Assembly: GCF_041146395.1 (NCBI RefSeq)
Contig: NW_027182935.1
Span: 156,001-220,000 of the forward strand
Length of the DNA stretch: 64,000 nt
Direction of reading: 5' to 3'
Source of the DNA: Eulemur rufifrons
Taxonomy: Eukaryota > Chordata > Mammalia > Primates > Lemuridae
In this document: positions 10,187 through 24,300 of the stretch, in pieces
How positions within the stretch are numbered: position 1 is the first letter of the stretch
Layout: the number at the start of each line of letters is the position of its first letter
Notes under the pieces: model-generated
The model's database searches: none
Told to the model about the DNA's origin: nothing
What the model saw: only the letters and a program-made list of their open reading frames with translations
Made by a program: the position numbers and the translations under genes

Positions 10187-12838
10187 ATGTAGACAGGGCC
10201 CGTGCGCTAAGCATAAACAATACCTTTAACAGATAACCCTAACCCTGAACATAACACCCAACCCTGTTCCTATTTCTCCCCTTAACACGTAAACCTCACC
10301 GTGCGCCTAACTGTAACCTCTTATCCTAACGTTAATGCATAACCCATTTCCTGAGAACAACCCCTATCCCATAATTCTAACCCTATCTCCTAGTCATCAC
10401 TGTGACACCTAATCCCTAACCATAATTCTAAACCGCTAACCCTAACCGTAACCCTACCTACAACCCTAACACTGACAGTAACCCTTACTTCTAACCCCAA
10501 CGCTATGTCTAACAAAAACCCTAACCCTTGACCCTAACTCTTCACCCTAACCCCTAAACCTTACCCTAACCCTTAACCCTAATCCTAATCCTAAACATTA
10601 AACCTAACCCTAGCTCTTAAAGCTAACCCTAAACCTTACCCTCACGACTAGACCTAACCCTGACAGTAACCTAACACCTAAACCTAACCAGAACCCCTAA
10701 AGCTAACCCTGAAACCTATCCCTAACCCTAGCAGTAAACTTTAACCCTAAACCTAAGCCCAACCCGTAACCCTAATCCTATCCTTTTACCCTAAAACTAG
10801 CCCCTAAACCTAACCCCCATACCTCACCCTAACTCTAACCCCAATCCTAATTCTAACCATACCCCTTCAGAAAACACTAACTCCTAACAGGTAACCCCAA
10901 CACTACCCAAAAACCCTAATCACTATTCCCTAACCCTAACGCTTAACCTTTACCCTAACCGTTAACCCTCACCCTAAATCTTAACACTGACCCTAACCTT
11001 AAACTTTAACTCTAAGCCTAACCCTTAACCCTACAGTAAGGAAGACCCTTAATGCTAATGGGATCCCTTATCCCTTACCCTAACACTACAGCTAAAAATA
11101 ACCCTAACCTTTCATCCTTAAACCTAACCCCTAACAATTACTTTAACCCCAAACCCTAACCCTAATCCTAAGCATTAAACCTAACCCTATCTCTTAACAC
11201 TAACGCTAGCCCTTACCCTAACGCCTAGATCTAACCCTAAATCTAACCTACCGCCTAATCCTAACCTTAAGCCCTAATGCTAACTCTAACCCTGAACCCT
11301 AAACCTACCCGTAACCCTTAACACTAACCCTATCCGTGAACCTTAACCCTGACCCTAACCATTACCCGCACCCAAGCATTTAACCCTGACCCTACCCCTA
11401 ATCCTTAATGATAACCCTAACACTAAACCCTAACCCTAAGCCCAACACTTAACTCTCAACCTATCCCTTAACCCTAACCCTAATGCTAACCCCTAAACGT
11501 AACCCTAACCGTCACCAGTAAACCTAACCCTAACCTCTAACACAAACCATAGCACATAACTCTCACCCTAAAACTAACCCTAACCCTAACCCTAACCCTA
11601 AACCCTAACTCTTAACCTTAACCCTAAGCGTTAACTCTCACGCTAACCTTTAATCCTAACCCTAATCCTAATCTTCAACCCTAAACCTAACACTTAACCC
11701 TAACCCTGTACCAAACCCTAACCCCTCATCTTAACCCTAACCGTAAACCTCAACCCTAAACCAAAGTGTAGCCGTTCCTTTATCAAAAAAACCCAAAACA
11801 ACACATGTTGGCGTGGGTGTGGAGAGACAGGAACACTAATACAGTGCTGGTGGGACTGCAAACTCGTGCAACCTCTGTTGAAAGCATTATGGAAGTATCT
11901 TAAACAGATTCAAGTAGACCTGCCATTTGACCCAGCAATCCCATTACTGGGCATATACCCAAAGGAAAAAAGGTCATTCTGTAACAAAGGCACGTGTACC
12001 CAAATGTTTATAGCAGCACAATTCACAATAGCAAAGATGTGGAAACAACCCAAATGCCCATCAATACATGATTGGATTAGTAAACTGTGGTACATGTATA
12101 CCATGGAATACTACTCAGCTATAAGGAATGATGAAGATACAACATCTCTATGGTTCTCCTGGAGAGATTTGGAACCCATTATATTAAGTGAAGTATCCCA
12201 AGAATGGAAAAACAAGCATCACATGTACTCACCAGAAAATTGGTTTCCTTGATGATCACCTAAATACAAATCTGGGAACGACACCAATTGGACATCAGAC
12301 TGAGGCGGGGGGTGGGGGAGGGGATGGAGGTATGCCTACACAATGAGTGCATTGCTCACCGTTTGGGGAGTGGTAACACTTGAAGGTGCTGACTCGGGAA
12401 AGGGGGGTGGGGAAAAAAATATGAAACTATTGTTTTTAACTTGCACTGTTCACCTAATAATTTATCATGAATATTTCCCATATTATTTCATATCATTGTA
12501 CAAGAAATAATGTATGCATTATGAGGAAAAAAAAAAAAAAACAAAGTGTAGCCGTTAAACCTAAGAGTAACCTTTAACCCAAACCCTAGTCCCTAACCCT
12601 AAGCCCTCCCCCTAACACTAAACTTCATCCTTAACCCTAACCAGAATCCTAACCCTAAATCTAATTCTCAGACTTCTTGCTTTCTTAGAGTTTAGAAAGC
12701 CTGCAATCCTCCCATGCCATGCGTGAAAGGAGGCTCTATCACTGGGTCCTGCATGAAACCCACGGGCCCATACCCAGAGTATGATAGAGTAGGTTCCCGG
12801 GTACAATCCCAGGCCCCTAAACTCCACCCGCCCGCCTA
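10187..12838 (+). repeat. Satellite monomer 6, interrupted by a truncated L1
   Basis: The interval is 2652 bp, or 1872 bp without the L1 and one target duplication. It is the sister of monomer 4 in the two-monomer duplication: same L1, same insertion point, same flanking variants. Confidence 0.95.
11777..12541 (+). mobile_element. 5'-truncated L1 3' end, copy 2
   Basis: A 765-bp fragment with the same start, end, tail and target duplication (11762-11776 and 12542-12556) as the copy at 7235. About a dozen differences separate the two by eye. Its ORF2 remnant is open to the normal stop near 12252, but it lacks endonuclease and reverse transcriptase, so it is a dead fragment. It was copied by satellite duplication, not by a second insertion. 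Confidence 0.95.
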
Positions 12839-14722
12839 ATGCAGACAGGGCCCGTGCGCTAAGCATAAACAATACCTTTAACAGATAACCCTAACCCTGA
12901 ACATAACACCCAACCCTGTTCCTATTTCTCCCCTTAACACATAAACCTCACCGTGCGCCTAACTTTCACCTCTTATCCTAACGTTAATGCATAACCCATT
13001 TCCTGAGAACAACCCCTATCCCATAATTCTAACCCTATCTGCTAGTCATCACTGTGACACCTAATCCCTAACCCTAATTTTAAACCGCTAACCCTAACTG
13101 TAACCCTACCTTCAACTCTAACACTGACAGTAACCCTTACTTCTGACAGTAACCCCAACGTTATGCCTAACAAAAACCCGAACCCTTGACCCTGACCCTT
13201 CACCCTATCCCCTAAGCCTTACCCTAACCCTTAACCCTAATCCTAATCCTAACCATTAAACCTAATCCTAGCTCTTAAAGCTAACCCTAAACCTTACCCT
13301 CACGACTAGACCTAACCCTGACACTAACCTAACAACTAACCCTAACAAGAACCCCTAAAGCTAACCCTGAACCCTATCCCTAACCCTAGCAGTAAACTTT
13401 AACCCTAAACCTAAGCTCAACCCGTAACCCTAATCCTATCCTTTTACCCTAAAACTAACCCCTAAACCTAACCCCTATACCTCACCCTAACTCTAAACCC
13501 AATCCTAATTCTAACCATACCCATTCAGAAAAGACTAACTCCTAACCGCTAACTCTAACACTAACCAAAAACCCTAATCACTAATCCCTAACCCTAACGC
13601 TTAACCTTTACCCTAACCATTAACCCTCACCCTAAATCTTAACACTGACCCTAACCTTAACCTTTAACTCTAAGCCTAACCCTTAACCCTACAGTAAGGA
13701 AGACCCTTAATGCTAATGGGATCCCTTATCCCTAACCCTAAAACTACAGCTAAAAATAACCCTAACCTTGGATCCTTAAACCTAACCCCTAACACTTACT
13801 TTAACCCCAAACCCTAACCCTAATCCTAAGCATTAAACCTAACCCTATCTCTTAACCCTAACGCTAGCCCTTACCCTAACGCCTAGATCTAACCCTAAAT
13901 CTAACTTACCGCCTAATCCTAACCTTAAGCCCTAATGCTAACACTAACCCTGAACCCCAAACCTACCCATAACCCTTAACACTAACCCTATCCGTGAACC
14001 TTAACCCTGAGCCTAACCATTACCCGCACCCAAGCATTTAACCCTGACCCTAACCCTAATCTTTAAAGCTAACCCTAACACTAAACCCTAACCCTAAGCC
14101 CAACACTTATCCCTAATCCTATCCCTTAACCCTAACCCTAACCCTAATGCTACCCCCTAAACGTAACCCTAACCGTGACCAGTAAACCTAACCCTAACCT
14201 CTAACACAAAACATGGCACATAACTCTAACCCTAAAACTAACCCTAAACCTAACCCTAAACCTAAACCCTAACTGTTAACCTTAACCCTAAGCGTTAACT
14301 CTCACGCTAACCTTTAATCCTAACCCTAATCCTAATCTTCAACCCTAAACCTAACACTTAATCCTAACCCTGTACCAAACGGTAACCCCTCATCTTAACC
14401 CTAACCGTAAACCTCAACCCTAAACCAAAGTGTAACCATTAAACCTAAGAGTAACCTTTAACCCTAACCCTATTCCCTAACCCTAAGCCCTCACCCTAAC
14501 ACTAAACTTCATCCTTAACCCTAACCAGAATCCTAACCCTAAATCTAATTCTCAGACCTCTTGCTTTCTTAGAGTGTAGAAATCCTGCAATCCTCCCATG
14601 CCATGCGTGAAAGGAGGCTCTACCACTGTGTCCTGCATGAAACCCACGGGCCCATACCCAGAGTATGATAGAGTGGGTTCCCGGGTACAATCCCAGCCCC
14701 CTAAACTCCCCCCGTCCGCCTA
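12839..14722 (+). repeat. Satellite monomer 7 (1884 bp)
   Basis: Sister of monomer 5, with the same 12-bp insertion near 13142-13155. Its core has changes in one arm of the short hairpin near 14575-14585. Confidence 0.95.
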
Positions 14723-16594
14723 ATGCAGACAGGGCCCGTGCGCTAAGCATAAACAATACCTTTAACAGATAACCCTAACCCTGAACATAACACCCAACCC
14801 TGTTCCTATTTCTCCCCTTAACACGTAAACCTCACCGTGCGCCTAACTTTAACCTCTTATCCTAACGTTAATGCATAACCCATTTCCTGAGAACAACCCC
14901 TATCCCATAATTCTAACCCTATCTCCTAGTCATCACTGTGACACCTAATCCCTAACCCTAATTCTAAACCGCTAACCCTAACCGTAACCCTACCTACAAC
15001 CCTAACACTGACAGTAACCCTTACTTCTAACCCCAACGCTATGCCTAACAAAAACCCTAACCCTTGACCCTAACCCTTGATCCTAACCCCTAAGCCTTAC
15101 CCTAACCCTTAACCCTAATCCTAATCCTAACCATTAAACCTAACCCTAGCTCTTAAAGCTAACCCTAAACCTTACCCTCATGACTAGACCTAACCCTGAC
15201 ACTAACCTAACACCTAACCCTAACCAGAACCCCTAAAGCTAACGCTGAACCCTATCCCTAACCTTAGCAGTAAACTTTAACCCTAAACCTAAGCCCAACC
15301 CGTAACCCTAATCCTATCCTTTTACCCTAAAACTAACCCCTAAACCTAACACCTATACCTCACCCTAACTCTAACCCCAATCCTAATTCTAACCATACCC
15401 CTTCATAAAACACTAACTCCTAACCGCTAACCCTAACACTAACCAAAAACCCTAATCACTAATCCCTAACCCTAACGCTTAACGTTTACCCTGACAGTTA
15501 ACCCTCACCCTAAATCTTAACACTGACCCTAACCTTAACCTTTAACTCTAATCCTAACCCTTAACCCTACAGTAAGGAAGACCCTTAATGCTAATGGGAT
15601 CCCTTATCCCTAACCCTAACACTACAGCTAAAAATAACCCTAACCTTGGATCCTTAAACATAACCCCTAACACTTACTTTAACCCCAAACCCTAACCCTA
15701 ATCCTAAGCATTAAACCTAACCCTATCTCTTAACCCTAACGCTAGCCCTTACCCTAACGCCTAGATCTAACCCTAAATCTAACCTACCGCCTAATCCTAA
15801 CCTTAAGCCCTAATGCTAACACTAACCCTGAACCCCAAACCTACCCATAACCCTTAACACTAACCCTATCCTTGAACCTTAACCCTGACCCTAACCATTA
15901 CCCGCACCCAAGCATTTAACCCTGACCCTAACCCTAATCCTTAAAGCTAACCCTAACACTAAACCCTAACCCTAAGCCCAACACTTAACCCTAATCCTAT
16001 CCCTTAACCCTAACTATAACCCTAATGCTACCCCCTAAACGTAACCCTAACCGTGACCAGTAAACCTAACCCTAACCTCTTACACAAACCATAGCACATA
16101 ACTCTAACCCTAAAACTAACCCTAACCCTAACCTTAACCCTAAACCCTAACTCTTAACCCTAAGCGTTAACTCTCACGCTAACCTTTAATCCTAACCCTA
16201 ATCCTAATCTTCAACCCTTAACCTAACACTTAACCCTAACCCTGTACCAAACCCTAATCCCTCATCTTAACCCTAACCGTAAACCTCAACCCTAAACCAA
16301 AGTGTAACCGTTAAACCTAAGAGTAACCTTTAACGTTAACCCTATTCCCTAACCCTAAGCCCTCACCCTAACAGTAAACTTCATCCTTAACCCTAACCAG
16401 AATCCTAACCCTAAATCTAATTCTCAGACTTCTTGCTTTCTTAGAGTTTAGAACGCCTGCAATGCTCCCATGCCATGCGTGAAAGGAGGCTCTACCACTG
16501 TGTCCTGCATGAAACCCACGGGCCCATACCCAGAGTATGATAGAGTGGGTTCCCGGGTACAATCCCAGCCCCCTAAACTCCCCCCGCCCGCCTA
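14723..16594 (+). repeat. Satellite monomer 8 (1872 bp)
   Basis: Full-length unit. Its 3' half, from about 15826, shares private variants with monomer 22 (start 54860), including cctcttacac near 16076 and gaacgcctgcaatgctcc in the core near 16451. Confidence 0.95.
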
Positions 16595-18469
16595 ATGCAG
16601 ACAGGGCCCGTGCGCTAAGCATAAACAATACCTTTAACAGATAACCCTAACCCTGAACATAACACCCAACCCTGTTCCTATTTCTCCCCTTAACACGTAA
16701 ACCTCACCGTGCGCCTAACTTTAACCTCTTATCCTAACGTTAATGCATAACCCATTTCCTGAGAACAACCCCTATCCCATAATTCTAACCCTATCTCCTA
16801 GTCATCACCGTGACACCTAATCCCTAACCCTAATTCTAAACCGCTAACCCTAACCGTAACCCTACCTACAACCCTAACACTGACAGTAACCCTTACTTCT
16901 AACCCCAACGCTATGCCTAAAAAAACCCTAACCCTTGACCCTAACCCTTCACCCTAACCCCTAAGCCTTACCCTAACCCTTAACCCTAATCCTAATCCTA
17001 ACCATTAAACCTAACCCTAGCTCTTAAAGCTAACCTTAAACGTTATCCTCACAACTAGACCTAACCCTCACACTAACCTAAACCTAACCCTAACCAGAAA
17101 CCCTAAAGCTAAGCCTGAACCTTATCCCTAACCCTAGCAGTAAACTTTAACCCTAAACCTAAGCCCAACCCATAACCCCAATCCTATCCTTTTACTCTAA
17201 AACTAACCCCTAAACCTAACCCCTATACCTCACCCTAACTCTAACCCCAATCCTAATTCTAACCATACCCCTTCATAAAACACTAACTCCTAACTGCTAA
17301 CCCTAAAACTAACCAAAAACCCTAATCACTAATCCCTAACCCTAACGCTTAACCTTTACCCTAACCGTTAACCCTCACCCTAAATCTTAACACTGACGCT
17401 AACCTTAACCTTTAACTCTAAGCCTAACCCTTAACCCTTCAGTAAGGAAGACCCTTAATGCTAATGGGATCCCTTATCCCTAACCCTAACACTACAGCTA
17501 AAAATAACCCTAGCCTTGGATCCTTAAACCTAACCCCTAACACTTACTTTAACCCCAAACCCTAACCCTAATCCTAAGCATTAAACCTAACCCTATCTCT
17601 TAACCCTAACGCTAGCCCTTACCCTAACGCCTAGATCTAACCCTCAATCTAACCTACCGCCGAATCCTAACCTTAAGCCCTAATGCTAACCCTAACCCTA
17701 ACCCTAAACCTACCTGTAACCCTTAACACTAACCCTATCCGTGAACCTTAACCCTGACCCTAACCATTACCCGCACCCAAGCATTTAACCCTGACACTAA
17801 CCCTAATCCTTAATGATAACCCGAACACTAAACCCTAACCCTAAGCCGAACACTTAACCCTAATCCTATTCCTTAACGCTAACCCTAACCCTAACCCTAA
17901 TGCTAACCCCTAAACGTAACCCTAACCGTCACCAGTAAACCTAACCCTAACCTCTAGCACAAACCATAGCACATAACTCTAACCCTAAAACTAACCCTAA
18001 ACCTAACCCTAAACCCTAACTCTTAACCTTAACCCTAGGCGTTAACTCTCACGCTAACCTTTAATCCTAAACCTAATCCTAATCTTCAACCCTAAACCTA
18101 ACACTTAACCCTAACCCTGTACCAAACCCTAACCCCTCATCTTAACCGTAACCGTAAACCTCAACCCTAAACCAAAGTGTAACCGTTAAACCTAAGAGTA
18201 ACCTTTAACCCTAACCCTAATCCCTAACCCTAAGCCCTCACCCTAAAAATAAAGTTCATCCTTAACCCTAACTATAATCCTAACCCTAAATCTAATTCTC
18301 AGACTTCTTGCTTTCTTAGAGTTTAGAAAGCCTGCAATCCTCCCATGCCATGCGTGAAAGGAGGCTCTACCACTGTGTCCTGCATGAAACCCACGGGCCC
18401 ATACCCAGAGTATGATAGAGTGGGTTCCCGGGTACAATCCCAGCCCCCTAAACTCCCCCCGCCCGCCTC
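16595..18469 (+). repeat. Satellite monomer 9 (1875 bp)
   Basis: Its first ~1 kb matches monomer 23 in private variants, such as gtcatcaccgtgac, gcctaaaaaaacc and cccttcagtaagg. The match fades after about 17640. One base change in its core (18469) makes a stop early in the minus-strand open frame. Confidence 0.95.
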
Positions 18470-20340
18470 ATGCAGACAGGGCCCGTGCGCTAAGCATAAA
18501 CAATACCTTTAACAGATAACCCTAACCCTGAACATAACACCCAACCCTGTTCCTATTTCTCCCCTTAACACGTAAACCTCACCGTGCGCCTAACTTTAAC
18601 CTCTTATCCTAACGTTAATGCATAAACCATTTCCTGAGAACAACCCCTATCCCATAATTCTAACCCTATCTCCTAGTCATCACTGTGACACCTAATCCCT
18701 AACCCTAATTCTAAACCGCTAACCCTAACCGTAACCCTACCGACAACCCTAACACTGACAGTAACCCTTACTTCTAACCCCAACGCTATGCCTAACAAAA
18801 ACCCTAACTCTTGACCCTAACCCTTCACCCTAACCCTTAAGCCTTACCCTAACCCTTAACCCTAGTCCTAATGCTAACCATTAAACATAACCCTAGCTCT
18901 TAAAGCTAACCCTAAACCTTACCCTCACGACTAGACCTAACCCTGACACTAACCTAACACCTAACCCTAACCAGAACCCCTAAAGCTAACCCTGAACCCT
19001 ATCCCTAACCCTAGCAGTAAATTTTAACCCTAAACTTAAGCCCCACCCGTAACCCTAATCCTATCCTTTTACCCTGAAACTAACCCCTAAACCTAACCCC
19101 TATACCTCACCCTAACTCTAACCCCAATCCTAATTCTAACCATACCCCTCATGAATCACTAACTCCTAACCGCTAACCCTAACACTAACCAAAAACCCTA
19201 ATCACTAATCCCTAACCCTAACGCTGAACCTTTACCCTAACCGTTAACCCTCACCCTAAATCTTAACACTGACCCTAACCTTAACATTTAACTCTAAGCC
19301 TAACCCTTAACCCTACAGTAAGGAAGACCCTTAATGCTAATGGGATCCCTTATCCCTAACCCTAACACTGCAGCTAAAAATAACCCTAACCTTGGATCCT
19401 TAAACCTAACCCCTAACACTTACTTTAACCCCAAACTCTCACCCTAATCCTAAGCATTAAACCTAACCCTATCTCTTAAACCTAAAGCTATCCCTTACCC
19501 TAACGCCTAGATCTAACCCTAAATCTAACCTACTGCTTAATCGTAACCTTAAGCCCTAATGCTAACTCTAACCCTGAACCCTAAACCTACCCGTAACACT
19601 TAACACTAACCCTATCCAAGAACCTTAACCCTGACCCTAACCATTACCCGCACCCAAGCATTTAACCCAGACACTAACCCTAATCCTTAATGATAACCCT
19701 AACACTAAACCCTAACACTAAGCCCAACACTTAACCCTAATCCTATCCCTTAACCCTAGTCCTAATGCTAACCCCTAAACGTAACCCTAACCGTCACCAG
19801 TAAACCTAACCCTAACCTCTAACACAAACTATAGCACATAACTCTAACGCTAACACTAACCCTAACCCTAACCCTAACCCTACACCCTAACTCTTAACCT
19901 TAACACTAAGCGTTAACTCTCACGCTAACCTTTAATCCTAACCCTAATCCTAATCTTCAACCCTAAACCTAACACTTAACCCTAACCCTGTACCCAACCC
20001 TAACCCCTCATCTTAACCCTAACCGTAAACCTCAACCCTAAACCAAAGTGTAACCGTTAAACCTAAGAGTAACCTTTAACCCTAACCCTAATCCCTAACC
20101 CTAAGCCCTCACCCTAACACTAAACTTCATCCTTAACCCTAACCATAATCCTAACCCTAAATCTAATTCTCAGACTTCTTACTTTCTTAGAATTTAGAAA
20201 GCCTGCAATCCTCCCATGCCATGCGTGAAAGGAGGCTCTACCACTGTGTCCTGCATGAAACCCACGGGCCCATACCCAGAGTATGATAGAGTGGGTTTCC
20301 GGGTACAATCCCAGCCCCCTAAACTCCCCCCGCCCGCCTA
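18470..20340 (+). repeat. Satellite monomer 10 (1871 bp)
   Basis: Ordinary full-length unit with scattered private substitutions. Its core has a minor change in the hairpin loop near 20191. Confidence 0.95.
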
Positions 20341-21007
20341 ATGCAGACAGGGCCCGTGTGCTAAGCATAAACAATACCTTTAACAGATAACCCTAACCCT
20401 GAACATAACACCCAACCCTGTTCCTATTTCTCCCCTTAACACGTAAACCTCACCGTTCGCTTAACTTTAACCTCTTATCCTAACGTTAATGCATAACCCA
20501 TTTCCTGAGAACAACCCCTATCCTATAATTCTAACCCTATCTCCTAGTCATCACTGTGACACCTAATCTCTAACCCGAATTCTAAACCGCTAACCCTAAC
20601 CATAACCATACCTACAACCCTAACACTGACAGTAACCCTTACTTCTAACCCCAACGCTATGCCTAACAAAAACCCTAACCCTTGACCCCAACCCTTCACC
20701 CTAACCCCTAAGTCTTACCCTAACCCTTAACCCTAATCCTAATCCTAACCATTAAACCTAACCCTAGCTCTTAAAGCTAACCCTAAACCTTACCCTCACG
20801 ACTAGACCTAACCCTGACACTAACCTAACACCTAACCCTAACCAGAACCCCTAAAGCTCACCCTGAACCCTATCCCTAACCCTAGCAGTAAACTTTAACC
20901 CTAAACCTAAGCCCAACCCGTAACCCTAATCCTATCCTTTTACCCTAAAACTAACCCCTAAACCTAACCCCATACCTCACCCTAACTCTAAACCCAATGC
21001 TAATTCT

Positions 21008-21364
21008 TTTTTTTTTTATTTTAATTTTTTTTCAATTTAGTTTTACAGAATTAAAGAGTCTAACAGTATATCTTGTTAGATACAGTATGTCCTCATAATG
21101 TATACATTATTTCTTGTACAATGATATGAAATAATATGGGAAATATTCATGATAAATTATTAAGTGAACAGTGCAAGTTAAAAACAATAGTTTCATATTT
21201 TTTCCCCACCCCCCCTTTCCCGAGTCAGCACCTTCAAGTGTTACCACTCCCCAAACGGTGTGCAATGCACTCATTGTGTAGGCGTACCAACATTCCCTCC
21301 CCCACCCCCCACCTCAGTCTGATGCCCAATTGGTGTCATTCCCAGATTTGTGTTTAGGTGATGA
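21008..21364 (-). other. L1-A 3' UTR and tail
   Basis: It follows the ORF2 stop (TGA, 21365-21367). It contains the G-rich purine runs usual in L1 3' UTRs (C-runs on + near 21205 and 21297). Past the gagg word where the two truncated copies end and take their A tail, it continues about 70 bp (roughly 21018-21090 on +) before an impure A/T-rich tail with an AATAAA-type word. Confidence 0.85.
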
Positions 21365-24300
21365 TCAGGGAAACCAATTTTCTGGTGAGTACATGTGATG
21401 CTTGTTTTTCCATTCTTGGGATACTTCACTTAATATAATGGGTTCCAACTCTCTCCAGGAGAACCATAGAGATGTCGTATCTTCATCATTCCTTATAGCT
21501 GAGTAATATTCCATGGTATACATATACCACAGTTTACTAATCCAATCATGTATTGATGGGCATTTGGGTTGTTTCCACATCTTTGCTATTGTGAATTGGG
21601 CTGCTATAAACATTTGGGTACACGTGCCTTTGTTACAGAATGACCTTTTTTCCTTTGGGTATATGCCCAGTAATGGGATTGCTGGGTCAAATGGCAGGTC
21701 TACTTGAATCTGTTTAAGATACCTCCATAATGCTTTCCACAGGGGTTGCACTAGTTTGCAGTCCCACCAGCAGTGTATTAGTGTTCCTGTCTCTCCACAC
21801 CCACGCCAACATGTGTTGTTTTGGGTTTTTTTGATAAAGGCCATTCTCACTGGGGTTAAGTGATATCTCATTGTGGTTTTGATTTGCATTTCCCTGATGA
21901 TTAGAGATGTTGAACACTTTTTCATATGTTTGTTAGCCATTTTTATATCTTCTTTTGAAAAATTTCTATTCATGTCCTTTGCCCACTTTTTGATAGGGTT
22001 GCTTGATTTTTTCTTGCTGATTTTCCTGAGTTCTAAATAGATTCTTGTTATCAGTCCTTTATCTGATGTGTAGTATGCAAAAATTTTTTCCCATTCCGTA
22101 GGTGATCTGTTTATTCTCTGGACTGTTTCTTTGGCTGTGCAGAAGCTTTTTAGTTTAATCATGTCCCATTCATTTATTTTTGTTGCTGCTGTGATTGCCT
22201 TGGGGGTCTTCTTCATAAATTCTCTGCCTAGGCCAATGTCTGTAAGAGTCTTTCCTACATTTTCTTCTAGAATTCTGATTGTATCACGCCTAAGGTTTAA
22301 GTCTGTTATCCACCGTGATTTGATTTTTGTGAGAGGTGAAAGCTGTGGGTCCTGTTTCAGTCTTCTGCAAGTGGCTAACCAATTCTCCCAGCACCATTTG
22401 TTGAATAGGGATTCTTGTCCCCGGAGTATATTCTTTCCCGCTTTGTCAAAAATTAGGTGACTATATGAGGATGGTTCTATATTTGGATTTTCTGTTGTGT
22501 TCCACTGGTCTGTGTCCCTGCACTTGTGCCAATACCAGGCTGTTTTAAGAACCACGGCCTTGTAGTATAGTTTGAGGTCTGGCAAATTAATACCTCCCAT
22601 TTTGTTTTTATTGCTTAAAATTGCTTTTGCTATACGGGGTCTTCTTTGATTCCATACAAAGTGTATAATTATTTTCTCTATGTCTGTAAAGAATGATGTT
22701 GGTAATTTAATAGGGATTGCATTGAATTTGTAGATCACTTTGGGTAGTATAGACATTTTAACAATGTTGATTCTTCCGATCCACGAGCATGGTATATTTT
22801 TCCATCTATTTGCAAGTTCTGCTATTTCTTTTCTCAGTGTTTCATAGTTTTCCTTATAGAGGTCCTTTACCTCTTTAGTTAGATATATACCTAGATATTT
22901 TATTTTCTTTGTTGCTATTTTGAAGGGTATTGAGTCTTTAATTTGGTTTTCCGATTGACTGTTATTGGCATATATAAATGCCTCTGATTTGTGTATATTA
23001 ATTTTGTAGCCTGAGACTTTGCTGTATTCGTTAATCAATTCCAGGAGTCTCTTGGTTGAATCCTGGGGGTTTTCCAGATATAACATCATATCATCAGCAA
23101 AAAGTGAGAGTTTGATCTCTTCCTTCCCTATTTGGACTCCCTTGATTCTGCTCTCTTGCCTGATAGCTCTCGCAAGGACTTCCAATACTATGTTGAAAAG
23201 TAATGGAGACAATGGGCAGCCCTGTCTGGTTCCAGTTCTAAGTGGGAGTGCTTTCAGTTTTTCCCCATTCAGTATGATGTTGGCTGTGGGTTTGTCATAT
23301 ATGGCTTGTATCATTTTTAGGTAGGTTCCATCAATGCCTATTTTGTTAAGCGTTTTTATCCTAAAAGGGTGTTGAATTTTGTCAAATGCTTTTTCTGCAT
23401 CTAATGAGAGTATCATATGATTTTTGTTTTTGCTTCTATTTATGTGGTGAATTACATTGATAGATTTACGTATGTTGAACCACCCCTGCATCTCGGGGAT
23501 GAAGCCCACTTGGTCGTGGTGGATTACTTTTTTGATAAGTACTTGGATTCGATTTGCTAGTATTTTATTGAAAATTTTTGCATCTATATTCATGAGGGAA
23601 ATTGGTCTGTAGTTCTCTATTTTTGTTGAGTCCTTTCCGGGCTTTGGTATTAATGTTATATTGGCTTGGTAGAACGTGTCGGGGAGAACTCCATCCTTCT
23701 CAATATTGGAGAATAGTTTATGTAGGATGGGCACCAGTTCTTCTTTGTATGTATGGTAAAATTCAGGTGTGAACCCATCTGGACCAGGGCTTTTCTTTTT
23801 GGGAAGGTTTTTTATTGCTGTTTCGATTTCAGTTCTTGATATTGGTCTGTTCAGGTACTCTATTTCTTCCTGGTTGAGCCTGGGAAGACTATGTGTCTCT
23901 AAAAATTTGTCCATTTCCTCCACGTTCTCCAGTTTGTGTGCATAAAGATTTTTGTAGAATTCATAGATGATATCTTGTATCTCTGTAGCATCGGTTGTGA
24001 TTTCTCCTTTCATGTTCCTAATGGAGGTTATTAGAGATTTTACTTTTGTGCTCTTGGTTAGTCTAGCCAGAGGTGTGTCTATTTTGTTTATCTTTTCAAA
24101 GAACCAACTTTTTGTTTTATTAATTTCCCTTATAGTTTCTTTGTTGTCCTTTTCATTTAGTTCTGATTTGATCTTAGTAATTTCTCGCCTTCTGCTGGGT
24201 TTGGGATCGTTCTGTTCTTCTTTCTCCAGCTCTTTGAGTCTATTCGTTAGGTTGTCTATTTGCATGTTTTCTGTCTTTTTGATATAGGCATTTATGGATA

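Larger units (their letters stand above)
5645..14722 (+). repeat. Two-monomer (4.54-kb) tandem duplication carrying an L1
   Basis: Monomers 4+5 (5645-10186, 4542 bp) and 6+7 (10187-14722, 4536 bp) are two copies of one block. Both have a truncated L1 at the same base with the same 15-bp target duplication, and both second monomers have the same 12-bp insertion. This is a young higher-order repeat, made by unequal exchange after the L1 landed. Confidence 0.93.

Noticed and set aside
7235..12541. Two independent L1 insertions at a hotspot
   Set aside because: Identical truncation point, target duplication and flanking variants make copying by satellite duplication far more likely.
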